This document shows, piece after piece, positions 56,445-64,000 of a stretch of DNA of 64,000 nucleotides. The stretch is from Kitasatospora sp. NBC_01250 (GTDB lineage: Bacteria; Actinomycetota; Actinomycetes; Streptomycetales; Streptomycetaceae), in the NCBI RefSeq assembly GCF_036226465.1, contig NZ_CP108476.1, positions 5,332,001 to 5,396,000 of the forward strand, in the 5' to 3' direction. The notes beneath the pieces are model-generated. The model saw nothing but the letters and a program-made list of their open reading frames with translations, ran no database searches and was not told the origin of the DNA. The first letter of the stretch is position 1. Every line of letters begins with the position of its first letter. A program made the translations under genes and the position numbers.

Positions 56445-57038
56445 GTGTCCGAGATCCGCCTTGCCGCCGAGCCCCGCAACGAGTTCGGCAAGGGTGCCGC
56501 CCGCCGCGCCCGCCGCGCCGGCTTCGTCCCCGGTGTCGTCTACGGTCACGGCCACGCCCCGGTTCACCTGAACCTGCCCGGCCACGACCTGATGATGGCC
56601 CTCAAGACCCCGAACGCCCTGCTGGTCGTCCCGATCGAGGGCAAGGACGAGTTCGTCCTGCCGAAGGCCGTCCAGCGCGAGGCCATCAAGCGCACCATCG
56701 AGCACGTCGACCTGCTGCTGGTCAAGCGCGGCGAGAAGGTCACCGTCGAGATCCCGGTCCTGACCGAGGGCGAGCTGGCCCCCGGCGGCAACCTGGTCGA
56801 GCACGTGCTGAACACGCTGCCGGTCGAGGCCGAGGCCACCCACCTGCCCGAGTCGGTCACCGTCTCGATCGAGGGCCTGGAGGCCGGCGCCTCCATCGTG
56901 GCCGGCGACATCGCGCTGCCCAAGGGCACCTCGCTGGCCGTCGAGGCCGACGCCGTCGTGCTGCAGGTCATCGGCGCCCAGGCCTCGCAGGCCGACGCCG
57001 ACGCCGAGGCCGCCGCTGAGGCCGCCGCCGAGGCCTGA
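56445..57038 (+). CDS. rplY: 50S ribosomal protein L25/general stress protein Ctc
   Basis: This is a 197-residue protein of the CTC family: an N-terminal L25 domain binding 5S rRNA (LAAEPRNEFGKGAARRARRAG, then VYGHGH and the KDEFVLPKAVQREAIKRTIEHVDLL sheet) and the TL5-type C-terminal domain, ending in an Ala/Glu/Asp repeat. GAGGAG lies eight bases before GTG 56445; a longer frame from 56370 is rejected. The stretch from 56189 to the start is non-coding and strongly structured. pth follows after 97 bases. Confidence 0.95.
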   Translation: MSEIRLAAEPRNEFGKGAARRARRAGFVPGVVYGHGHAPVHLNLPGHDLMMALKTPNALLVVPIEGKDEFVLPKAVQREAIKRTIEHVDLLLVKRGEKVTVEIPVLTEGELAPGGNLVEHVLNTLPVEAEATHLPESVTVSIEGLEAGASIVAGDIALPKGTSLAVEADAVVLQVIGAQASQADADAEAAAEAAAEA

Positions 57039-57135
57039 GCCTCCCGGTAGTTCCACTGCCGCTGCCCCGGCTCCCCGTGTGGGAGCCGGGGCAGCTGTGT
57101 GTCCATGATGATGAGGTATCGGAGGAGGAGCGCAG

Positions 57136-57717
57136 ATGAGCGGTGAGGCGTACAGCGGCCCCTGGCTGATCGTGGGCCTGGGCAATCCCGGCGAGGGCTA
57201 CGCCCGCAACCGGCACAACATCGGCTTCATGGTGGCCGACCTGCTGGCCGAGCGGATCGGTGCCAGGTTCAAGACGCACAAGAGCCGCGCCCAGGTCGCC
57301 GAGGGCCGGCTGGTCGGGCAGCGGGTGGTGCTGGCCAAGCCGATGACCTTCATGAACCTCTCCGGCGGCCCGGTCACCGCACTGCGCGACTTCTACAAGG
57401 CGCCGGCCGCCGCGGTGGTGGCGGTCCACGACGAGCTGGACATCGACTACGCGACCCTGCGGCTCAAGCTCGGCGGCGGCGACAACGGCCACAACGGGCT
57501 CAAGTCGATCACCAAGTCGCTCGGCCCGGACTACTACCGGGTGCGCTGCGGCATCGGCCGCCCGCCGGGCCGGATGGAGGTCGCCGACTTCGTCCTGAAG
57601 GACTTCTCCGGTGCCGAGCGCAAGGAGCTGGACTGGTTCGTGGACCGATCGGCCGACGCCGTCGAGGCGCTGCTGACCGAGGGTCTGGAGCGGGCCCAGG
57701 GCACCTACAACACCTGA
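57136..57717 (+). CDS. pth: Peptidyl-tRNA hydrolase
   Basis: This is a 193-residue enzyme that frees tRNA from peptidyl-tRNAs dropped by the ribosome. Family motifs: VGLGNPGEGYARNRHNIGFM with the catalytic His, KPMTFMNLSGG, HDELDIDYATLRLKLGGGDNGHNGLKS containing the second catalytic residue (Asp), and RVRCGIGRP. GGAGGAG precedes ATG 57136. rplY-pth adjacency is standard in actinobacteria and links two ribosome-related functions. Confidence 0.97.
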   Translation: MSGEAYSGPWLIVGLGNPGEGYARNRHNIGFMVADLLAERIGARFKTHKSRAQVAEGRLVGQRVVLAKPMTFMNLSGGPVTALRDFYKAPAAAVVAVHDELDIDYATLRLKLGGGDNGHNGLKSITKSLGPDYYRVRCGIGRPPGRMEVADFVLKDFSGAERKELDWFVDRSADAVEALLTEGLERAQGTYNT

Positions 57718-57877
57718 CTCCCAGCCGGCTCACAGCTGACCTGACGTCAGCTCGGCGCCCTCGTATGACGGATAGGGCAACAGTCGTACAACTCTTCGCC
57801 GCAGCCCCCTCTCCGCGGCCGGATCGCTTTGGCGCATCGGGTACGGTCGACCCGGACTCGGGAAGATAGGGGCGCTG

Positions 57878-58648
57878 GTGGGCGCGGGGTTGGGCTCGGC
57901 ACGCATGGCCGGCACATGGGTTCTGGCGGTCACGGCGCTGTTCTCCGGCGCCGCACTCGCTCGCGCGGCCGAGCCGAGCGGCTCACCCGCGCCCTCGGCG
58001 AGTGCGACGCTCTCGCCGACGCCGGCGGCGAGCAGTACGGCACCCTCGCCGGTGCCCACCGCGGTGGCGGCCAGCGGGCCGCCGACCGACGCGGCCACGC
58101 CCGCGGCACCGCATCCGCCCACGGCTTCGCCGAGCACCACGGCCGGCCCCAGCTGTCCGCCGCTGCCGGGCGCCGACGCCTCGGCCACCGCCTCGCCCGG
58201 GCAGTCGGCCGGGGCGGCACCGCAACCGCCGTCCCAGCCTCCCGCCTCGGCCCAGGCCGACGCCTCGGCCACCGCCTCGCCGGGGGCCTCGCCGACGGAG
58301 CTGCCCAGCGGCTGCCCCAGCCCGACGCCGACCCCCACGCCCTCGGCCAACCGCACCTCGGCGATCTCGGTCGGCGGCGGCCGGGGCGGCAGCGGCCGGT
58401 TGCGCCAGGCGGCCCCGCAGCCCGTCTCCAGCGCGCTGGACGCCCAGCTGGTCGACGACCCGCCGGCGACCGCCGCGCCGTCGCCCGCGCCGACCCCGGC
58501 CCCCGAGACCGCGGCGCTCTCCGGCGCCTTCATCTCCACCCTGGGCGGCAACGCCGGCATCCCGGCGGTGGCCGGCGGCCTGGTGGTCGCGGCCGGCGGT
58601 GGCGCGCTCTGGCTCAAGCGCCGCCGCACCGACAAGGAGACCGGCTGA
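57878..58648 (+). CDS. Secreted Ser/Pro/Ala-rich protein with C-terminal membrane anchor
   Basis: This is a 256-residue protein of unknown function. The N-terminus holds a signal-like segment (GTWVLAVTALFSGAALARA, about 12-30). Residues 32-215 are Pro/Ser/Thr/Ala low complexity with two Cys (PSCPPLPG, PSGCPSP) and a repeated ADASATASPG. The end, GIPAVAGGLVVAAGGGALWL plus KRRRTDKETG, is a membrane helix with positive stop, like many streptomycete wall-spanning proteins. GTG 57878 follows AGGGG at seven bases; ATG 57905 is an alternative. It lies between pth and ppc and ends at a shared terminator. Confidence 0.75.
   Translation: MGAGLGSARMAGTWVLAVTALFSGAALARAAEPSGSPAPSASATLSPTPAASSTAPSPVPTAVAASGPPTDAATPAAPHPPTASPSTTAGPSCPPLPGADASATASPGQSAGAAPQPPSQPPASAQADASATASPGASPTELPSGCPSPTPTPTPSANRTSAISVGGGRGGSGRLRQAAPQPVSSALDAQLVDDPPATAAPSPAPTPAPETAALSGAFISTLGGNAGIPAVAGGLVVAAGGGALWLKRRRTDKETG
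58172..58281. repeat. Pair of 26-base direct repeats in the secreted protein gene
   Basis: Identical 26-base copies at 58172-58197 and 58256-58281, with core GCCGACGCCTCGGCCACC, encode the repeated peptide ADASATASP. Spacing is 84 bases, an exact multiple of three. Confidence 0.8.
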
Positions 58649-58668
58649 CCCGAGCCGGCCGAAACGCC

Positions 58669-58703
58669 AGGGGCCCGCTCGCCTGCACGGCGAGCGGGCC
58701 CCT
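58669..58703. terminator. Bidirectional terminator between the secreted protein gene and ppc
   Basis: AGGGGCCCGCTCGCC (58669-58683) pairs perfectly with 58689-58703 around loop TGCAC. It lies 20 bases after one stop and 17 bases from the stop of the convergent ppc gene. Confidence 0.85.
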
Positions 58704-58719
58704 TCGGCTTGTCGGTCCG

Positions 58720-61581
58720 TCAGCCGGTGTTGCGCAGGCCGGCCGCGATGCCGTTGACGGTCAGCAGCAGCGCGCGGGCCCGCAGCGGGTCCTCGGGCCG
58801 GCCGCCGGCGACCTCCTCGCGCTGCCGGCGCAGCAGCGCCACCTGCAGGTAGGAGATCGGGTCCAGGTAGGCGTCGCGGACGGTGAAGGTCTGCTTGAGC
58901 ACCGGGTTGTGCTCCAGCAGCTCGCTCTCGCCGGTCAGCCGCAGCACCTCGCGCAGCGTCAGGTCGTGCTCGGCGGTGATCTGGTCGAAGATGTGCCGCA
59001 GCTCGGCGGGGACCAGCTGCTCGACGTAGTGACGGGCGATCCGCAGATCGGTCTTGGCCAGCGTCATCGCGACGTTGGACAGGAAGTTGCGGAAGAAGTG
59101 CCACTTGCCGTACATCTCCGGCAGCACGTCGCCCAGGCCCGCCTCGCGGGCGGCGGCCAGGCCGGAGCCGACGCCGTACCAGCCGGGGACGATCTGGCGG
59201 GACTGGGTCCAGCCGAAGACCCACGGAATGGCCCGCAGGCCGTCCAGTCCGGCGCCCGAGTCGGGACGGCGCGAGGGGCGCGAGCCCAGGTGCAGCGAGG
59301 CGAGCTGGTCGACCGGGGTGGCGGCGAAGAAGTACTTCGGCAGGTCCTCCTGCTCCACCAGGCCCCGGTAGGCGGTGTGCGCGGCCTGCGAGACCACGTC
59401 CATCGCGGCGTCCCAACGGGCCAGCTCCTCGGGGGCCTGGCGCGGGGAGGTGTGCATGGCGGAGGCGGCCAGCGTGGCGGAGAGGGTGAGCTCCAGGTTC
59501 TCCCGGGCCAGCGAGGGCAGCAGGTACTTGTCGGAGATCACCTCGCCCTGCTCGGTCACCTTGATCTCGCCCTCCAGGGTGCCCCAGGGCTGCGCCAGGA
59601 TCGCCTCGTGCGAGGGGCCGCCGCCGCGGCCGACCGTGCCGCCGCGGCCGTGGAACAGGCGCAGCCGGATGCCGTAGCGGTGGGCCACGTCGCGCAGTCG
59701 GCGCTGGGCGCGGTGGATCTCCCACTGGGAGGTGGTGATGCCGCCGAACTTGGAGGAGTCGGAGTAGCCGAGCATGACCTCCTGGATGTCCCCGCGCAGC
59801 GAGACCAGCAGGCGGTAGGAGGGGTCGGAGAGCATCTCCTCCAGGATCCGGTCCGCCTGCTGCAGCTCCTCGGTGGTCTCCAGCAGCGGCACGATGCCGA
59901 TCCGCGCGACCCCGGCGTGCAGGTCGATCAGGCCGGCCTCGCGGGCCAGCACGGCGGCGGCGAAGACGTCGTCCGCACCCTGGCACATCGAGATGATGTA
60001 GCTCTCGACGATCTCGTCGCCGAACCGCTCGAAGCCCTCGCGGATGGTGGTGAAGACGCCCAGCGTCTTGGTGCCCGCGGCGTCCAGCGGCGCGGGGGTG
60101 GGGGCCAGTGGGCGGCGCGAGCGCAGCTCCTTGGCGAGCAGCCGCTGGCGGTACTCGCGCGGCATGTCGTTGTAGCGCCAGGCCTCCTCGCCGAGCCGGT
60201 CGAAGAGCTGGCCGAGCGCGTGGTGGTGGGCCTCGGCGTGCTCGCGCACGTCCATGGTGGCCAGCTGGAGGCCGAACGCCTCGACGGTGCGGATCGCGCG
60301 GGCCAGGCGGCCGTCCGCGATCAGCTCGCCGCGGTGCGAGCGCAGCGAGTCCTGGATCAGCTTGAGGTCGGCGATCAGCTCGCGGGTGCCCAGGTAGTCG
60401 CGGCCGTCCAGGTGCGGGGTGCCGGCGGCCAGCCGCTCGCGGGTGTTCTCCAGCTTCAGCCGCACGCAGGTGGCCTTGAGCCGGTACGGCTCCTCGGCGT
60501 TCATCCGCTTGTAGCGCGGGCTCAGCTCGGGCAGCAGCTTGAGGTCGGCCTCCAGCGAGGCGAGCAGCTGCTCGGAGGCACCGGCCAGGCGCACCGAGGT
60601 GGAGAGCGTGTTGCGCAGGTCGTCGACCGCGTCCAGGGCGTCCTTGATGCCGTACTCGTGCTGCAGGTTGAGCACGTCCCAGGTGACCTGCGGGGTGACG
60701 TTGGGGTTGCCGTCCCGGTCGCCGCCGATCCAGGTGCCGAAGGTCAGCGGGCGGACCCCCTCGGGCAGCGCGACGCCGACCCGGGCCAGCTCCTCGTGCA
60801 GCTCCTCCAGCACCTCGGGGACGGCCTCGCGGTACAGCTCGTCCAGGTAGTAGACGGCGTTGCGGGCCTCGTCGGTGGGCTCGGGGCGGGCGATCCGCAG
60901 CTCGTCGGTCTGCCAGAGCAGGTCGATGACCTCGGCGAGGCGGCGGTCGGCCGAGCGCTTGGCCGAGGTCAGCCGGGCCGAGTCGGTGGGGGAGATGCCC
61001 GCGGCGGCGTGCTCGCGGTGGATCCGCTCCAGCAGTTCACCGATCCGGCGCAGCTTGTTCAGCACGCTGCGGCGGGCGGCCTCGGTGGGGTGCGCGGTGA
61101 AGACCGGGCGGACCGCCAGGTTGGCCAGTGTGTCGGCCAGGTGCTTGGGGTCGGCCTCCACCAGCTGGTCGGCGGTCTGCGCCAGCAGCGAGCCCTCGCG
61201 GGCCCGGCGGGCGGCGAACTCGCGGCCGCGGTGCACCTGCTCGGTGACGTTGGCCAGGTGGAAGTAGGTGGAGAAGGCCCGCACCAGCTTGGCCGCGGTC
61301 TCCAGATCGATGTTGGCGAGCAGCTCCGCGGTGGCCTCGCCGTCGGTGCGGCTCAGCAGTCGGACCTGTTCGACCAGGCCGAGCACCTCGGCGCCCTCCT
61401 GGCGGACCAGGGTCTCGCCGAGCAGGTCGCCCAGGCGGCGGATGTCGGCCCGCAGGGCCGCGTTGTCGGCGGCGGGGTCGGCGTTCGGCAGCTCCACGGC
61501 GGCCAGACTGGCGCCTGAACGCCCGGTGGGCGGCTGGTCGGCACTCGGGTGGTCGGCCGAGGTGGGGACCTGAGCGGTCAC
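58720..61581 (-). CDS. ppc: Phosphoenolpyruvate carboxylase
   Basis: This is a 953-residue cytosolic enzyme that carboxylates PEP to oxaloacetate. It shows the catalytic His motif VFTAHPTEAARRS (about 146), FGTWIGGDRDGNPNVT, the GYSDSSKFGG segment and the flexible glycine loop LFHGRGGTVGRGGGP, plus the C-terminal QRLLLTVNGIAAGLRNTG end needed for activity and aspartate inhibition. AGGGAG lies seven bases before GTG 61581. Full-length for bacterial Ppc. It is transcribed opposite its neighbours and ends at a shared terminator. Confidence 0.97.
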   Translation of the reverse strand: MTAQVPTSADHPSADQPPTGRSGASLAAVELPNADPAADNAALRADIRRLGDLLGETLVRQEGAEVLGLVEQVRLLSRTDGEATAELLANIDLETAAKLVRAFSTYFHLANVTEQVHRGREFAARRAREGSLLAQTADQLVEADPKHLADTLANLAVRPVFTAHPTEAARRSVLNKLRRIGELLERIHREHAAAGISPTDSARLTSAKRSADRRLAEVIDLLWQTDELRIARPEPTDEARNAVYYLDELYREAVPEVLEELHEELARVGVALPEGVRPLTFGTWIGGDRDGNPNVTPQVTWDVLNLQHEYGIKDALDAVDDLRNTLSTSVRLAGASEQLLASLEADLKLLPELSPRYKRMNAEEPYRLKATCVRLKLENTRERLAAGTPHLDGRDYLGTRELIADLKLIQDSLRSHRGELIADGRLARAIRTVEAFGLQLATMDVREHAEAHHHALGQLFDRLGEEAWRYNDMPREYRQRLLAKELRSRRPLAPTPAPLDAAGTKTLGVFTTIREGFERFGDEIVESYIISMCQGADDVFAAAVLAREAGLIDLHAGVARIGIVPLLETTEELQQADRILEEMLSDPSYRLLVSLRGDIQEVMLGYSDSSKFGGITTSQWEIHRAQRRLRDVAHRYGIRLRLFHGRGGTVGRGGGPSHEAILAQPWGTLEGEIKVTEQGEVISDKYLLPSLARENLELTLSATLAASAMHTSPRQAPEELARWDAAMDVVSQAAHTAYRGLVEQEDLPKYFFAATPVDQLASLHLGSRPSRRPDSGAGLDGLRAIPWVFGWTQSRQIVPGWYGVGSGLAAAREAGLGDVLPEMYGKWHFFRNFLSNVAMTLAKTDLRIARHYVEQLVPAELRHIFDQITAEHDLTLREVLRLTGESELLEHNPVLKQTFTVRDAYLDPISYLQVALLRRQREEVAGGRPEDPLRARALLLTVNGIAAGLRNTG

Positions 61582-61757
61582 GGCTGGCTCCCTGGGGTGG
61601 TGGGCTTCGGCTTCGGCGGACCGCGCTGTCCGACCGGACCAGCATATGGGGAGGTCCTTGCCCCGCGGTCGACTCGGTCGAATGGCGGACAGCGCGGCGC
61701 ATGGGGAGCCGAGAACTGGGTGGGGCCGCAGGGGACGCCTCACTTAGGCTGTCCCGT

Positions 61758-63029
61758 ATGAGCATGTCGCCTGGGGAGGGCGCACCGGACCGCGGCCTGT
61801 GGTGGTGGGACCGGCGGCGCAGTGCGCTGCTGGACGCGGTGCTGGCCCTGCTGGCCGCCGTGGAGTGTGCGCTGGGCGGCTACGGCCTGGTCCGCGACCG
61901 TTTCCACCTGGGCCACGGGTACGCGATCGCGGCTGCGGTGATCGGTGCGCTGGCCGGCGCCAGCCTGCTGGTGCGGCGGCGCTGGCCGACCGTGCCGGTG
62001 CTGGTCTCGATGGTCCTGGTCCCCGGACTGTTCGGGATCGTGCTGCTGGTCGTCGCGCTCTACACGCTCTGCTCCACCTGGACCTGGCCCTCGGGGCGCA
62101 GACAGGTGGTGGCGCTCACCGCGGTGATCTTCGTGGAGACGCTGGGCATGGTGCTCTTCGCGATGCTCACCACGGAGCCGCAGCCGGGCCAGCAGCTGCC
62201 GGCCACCTGGGTCTTCGTGCTCTTCTCGGTGCTGGTGGCGGTCGGGCTGACCGTCTCGCCGGTGGTGGGCGGCCTCTACATCGGCGCCCGGCGCCGGCTG
62301 ATCGAATCGCTCAAGGACCGGGCCCAGGGCCTGGAGGCGGAGCTGGACCTGCTCGCCGAGCGGGCCAGGGAGCGAGCCCGGCGGGCCCGGCTGGAGGAGC
62401 GCACCCGGATCGCCCGCGAGATGCACGACGTGGTGGCGCACCGGGTCAGCCTGATGGTGGTGCACGCGGGCGCCGTGGAGCGGATCGCGCTGCGGGAGCC
62501 GCAGAAGGCGGCGCAGAGCGCCAAGCTGATGGCCGAGACCGGGCGCCAGGCGCTGGACGAGCTGCGCGAGATCCTCGGCGTGCTGCGGATGAGCGAGGAG
62601 GCGCCGGCCGAGAGCCCGCTGGGGCTGGCCGAACTGCCGCGGCTGATCGACCAGTCCAGGGCGGCCGGGATGCAGGTGACGCTGACCGTCAGCGGCGACC
62701 GCCGGCCCTACCGCGGGGACGCCGAGCAGACCGCCTACCGGGTGGTGCAGGAGGGGCTGACCAACGCGCACAAGCACGCCGGTGGCGCGCGGGTCGCCGT
62801 CCTGCTGGCCTACGTGCCCAACGGGGTGCGGGTGGCCGTGGTGAACGAGCGGCCGGTCGGCGGTGACCAGGTCAGGCTGCCCAGCGGGGGCAACGGGCTG
62901 GTCGGCATGGAGGAGCGGGTGGTCGCGCTGGGCGGCAGCTTCACGGCCGGGCCGCAGCAGGAGGGCGGGTTCCGGGTGGAGGCGCTGCTGCCCTCGCGGC
63001 TGGCGCAGCGCAGTGACCGGCTGGGCTGA
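61758..63029 (+). CDS. Orphan sensor histidine kinase (HisKA_3/NarL type)
   Basis: This is a 423-residue membrane kinase. Five or six hydrophobic segments (about 22-175) form the sensor with hardly any outer loop, followed by a coiled coil (183-210), the phospho-acceptor EMHDVVAHRVSLMVVHAG (His223) and an ATPase domain with QEGLTNAHKHAGGA (N box) and GGNGLVGMEERV (G box). Such kinases phosphorylate LuxR-type response regulators, but none is adjacent; the nearest intact receiver in the window is at 49711. The start has TAGGCT seven bases before ATG 61758 and no ribosome site, a leaderless pattern. ATG 61764 is an alternative. Confidence 0.9.
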   Translation: MSMSPGEGAPDRGLWWWDRRRSALLDAVLALLAAVECALGGYGLVRDRFHLGHGYAIAAAVIGALAGASLLVRRRWPTVPVLVSMVLVPGLFGIVLLVVALYTLCSTWTWPSGRRQVVALTAVIFVETLGMVLFAMLTTEPQPGQQLPATWVFVLFSVLVAVGLTVSPVVGGLYIGARRRLIESLKDRAQGLEAELDLLAERARERARRARLEERTRIAREMHDVVAHRVSLMVVHAGAVERIALREPQKAAQSAKLMAETGRQALDELREILGVLRMSEEAPAESPLGLAELPRLIDQSRAAGMQVTLTVSGDRRPYRGDAEQTAYRVVQEGLTNAHKHAGGARVAVLLAYVPNGVRVAVVNERPVGGDQVRLPSGGNGLVGMEERVVALGGSFTAGPQQEGGFRVEALLPSRLAQRSDRLG

Positions 63030-63163
63030 GGCCGGCCGAGCTGAGGCCTGGCTGCGCTGAGGCCGGCTCAGGGCTCGCGGGCGGAGATCCGTGCGGAAGC
63101 TTCACAACTTTGCTGAACCCGGCTCGCCGCCCGGGCGCCGCGGAGCACGCCCGGGAGCACGGC

Positions 63164-63703
63164 TCAGAGCGGGTCGGTGACGGTCCGCAGCCGCTCCGGC
63201 CGGGTGCCCAGGACCAGCGCGGTGACCGCCTGGTCGAGGTCGGCGCCCAGGAACCACTCGCCGGTGTGGTCCAGGCTGTAGACCCGGCCCGCCTCGTCGA
63301 TCGCGAGCAGCGCCTGGCCGTAGTGCTCCTCGCCCAGCGGCGCCACCCGGCTGTCCAGCGCGCGTGACAGGTCGGCCAGCGTGCGCGGCAGGTGCAGGCC
63401 GCAGATCGGGTCGAGCAGGAACGGGGTGCGGGCCAGTTCGCGCCCGGCGCCGCCGAGGTCGAAGGAGAGCCCGCCGAACTCGGCCCAGGCCTCGATGGCA
63501 GCGGGGAAGACCGCGTGCTGGACGCCGTCGGCGGAGTGCCGGGAGAGCAGCTCGTCGGCCCACTCCTCGGCGCGGCGGATCTCCCAGCGGCCCGGGTGCC
63601 AGCCGGCCTGCTTGAGCGCCGCGGCGACGTCGGCGGGAAACCTGGGCTGGGAGCGTACGGCGGCGGACGCTGGGCCTGCGGCCGGTGACGTGAGCGGGTT
63701 CAG
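63164..63703 (-). CDS. SUKH-type immunity protein, apparently starting with CTG
   Basis: This is a protein of about 179 residues. The leftward frame reads FPADVAAALKQAGWHPGRW, AEEWADELLSRHSADGVQHAV, FPAAIEAWAEFGGLSFDLGG, the SUKH-like HYGQALLAIDEAGRVYSLDH and TGEWFLGADLDQAVTALVLG, matching SUKH-3 family immunity proteins of polymorphic toxin systems. No ATG, GTG or TTG occurs before the conserved part; the frame opens after a TAG near 63770. CTG at 63703 has GGAG six bases upstream, the best start visible. It follows a YwqJ-type deaminase gene by about 97 bases on the same strand, the classic toxin-immunity order. Confidence 0.8.
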   Translation of the reverse strand: MNPLTSPAAGPASAAVRSQPRFPADVAAALKQAGWHPGRWEIRRAEEWADELLSRHSADGVQHAVFPAAIEAWAEFGGLSFDLGGAGRELARTPFLLDPICGLHLPRTLADLSRALDSRVAPLGEEHYGQALLAIDEAGRVYSLDHTGEWFLGADLDQAVTALVLGTRPERLRTVTDPL

Positions 63704-63800
63704 GGGGGACTCCGGTGTCGGGGGACAGGGGCGGCACGCGACCTGGGCGGCGCTGCGGGGCTACTGGTTCACGGCCTCGGCCGCCGGGCCACGGGCCGGT

Positions 63801-64000
63801 TCAGGCCGGATCGGACCTGGGCCCGACCACCACGCTCTGCACGGTGAGGTGTTCGAGCAGCGGTGCGCAGGAGCGGCAGGGCGGCGCGTGGGTGCCGTGC
63901 GCCGGGTCGTCCTGCTCGCGGATCCGCACGGTGGTCAGCTTGGCGCCCTTGAGCGCCTTGCGGGCGTCGTGCAGGCTCAGCGGCTTCTTCGCGGCGCGCT
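63801..64000 (-). CDS. YwqJ-type nucleic-acid deaminase, C-terminal end (gene runs off the window)
   Basis: The leftward frame enters at the window edge and stops at 63801, giving 65 residues. It contains KLTTVRIREQDDPAHGTHAP and PCRSCAPLLEHL, the P-C-x-x-C zinc motif of cytidine-deaminase-fold toxins such as YwqJ-related deaminases. It ends HLTVQSVVVGPRSDPA. In polymorphic toxin systems such domains edit bases in rival or phage nucleic acid and are neutralised by an adjacent immunity protein; the SUKH gene directly downstream fits. The catalytic His/Cys-Glu region lies outside the window, so activity and any export domain are unseen. Confidence 0.75.
   Translation of the reverse strand, partial: RAAKKPLSLHDARKALKGAKLTTVRIREQDDPAHGTHAPPCRSCAPLLEHLTVQSVVVGPRSDPA

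Overview
The window is a 64 kb piece of very GC-rich chromosome from a streptomycete (Streptomyces, Kitasatospora or a close relative). The signs are near-uniform G/C third codon positions, many GTG starts, GTGA/ATGA overlaps, long tail-less hairpin terminators, SepX, and a core gene order (galU-moeA-moaC-mog-rimJ-sepX; tatD-ksgA-ispE; galTEK; glmU-prs-rplY-pth; ppc) that matches the conserved arm of streptomycete chromosomes as I remember it. There are no phage genes, integrase, insertion sequence or CRISPR array. The three tRNA genes (Ala-CGC, Thr-GGT, Gln-TTG) are intact and have no integrated element beside them.

Layout. 0-6.7 kb: end of a 5-formyltetrahydrofolate cyclo-ligase gene, a degenerate GGDEF protein, UDP-glucose synthesis (galU), a molybdopterin run (moeA, moaC, mog) ending in a GNAT gene, then the divisome gene sepX and tRNA-Ala. 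6.8-14 kb: lipoprotein, small unknown protein, phosphotransferase, ABC exporter, and an MFS pump with a downstream MarR gene. 14-26 kb: envelope genes, namely a SEDS/PBP2 pair, an amino-acid permease, a GT87-like mannosyltransferase, a Tat-exported DMFase-like lipoprotein, a MecA-N type PBP and a protein O-mannosyltransferase. 26-32.5 kb: RNA modification, isoprenoid and ribosome genes (rsmI, tatD, ksgA, ispE, ABC-F), with no rpfB where many actinobacteria have one. 32.5-39 kb: a FUSC membrane protein, then a compact type VII secretion-like trio (helical ESX-like protein, WXG/PPE-like protein, mycosin). 39-45 kb: GPP34, a ribbon-helix-helix and an SPFH protein opposite an ABC-2 exporter, then an MHS transporter. 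45-51 kb: galTEK between two unusual LuxR-type regulators. 51-53 kb: two regulators and an acyl desaturase. 53-61.6 kb: tRNA-Gln, glmU, prs, rplY, pth, a secreted membrane-anchored protein and ppc. 61.7-64 kb: an orphan sensor kinase, then a SUKH immunity gene beside the end of a YwqJ-type deaminase toxin gene.

The points most worth a second look are the type VII-like trio without Ecc genes, the deaminase/SUKH pair whose immunity gene appears to start with CTG, the in-frame coding-like extension after the stop of the ribbon-helix-helix gene, several strong unassigned palindromes, structured leaders before the zinc-ribbon gene and rplY, and the recurrent leaderless promoter layout.
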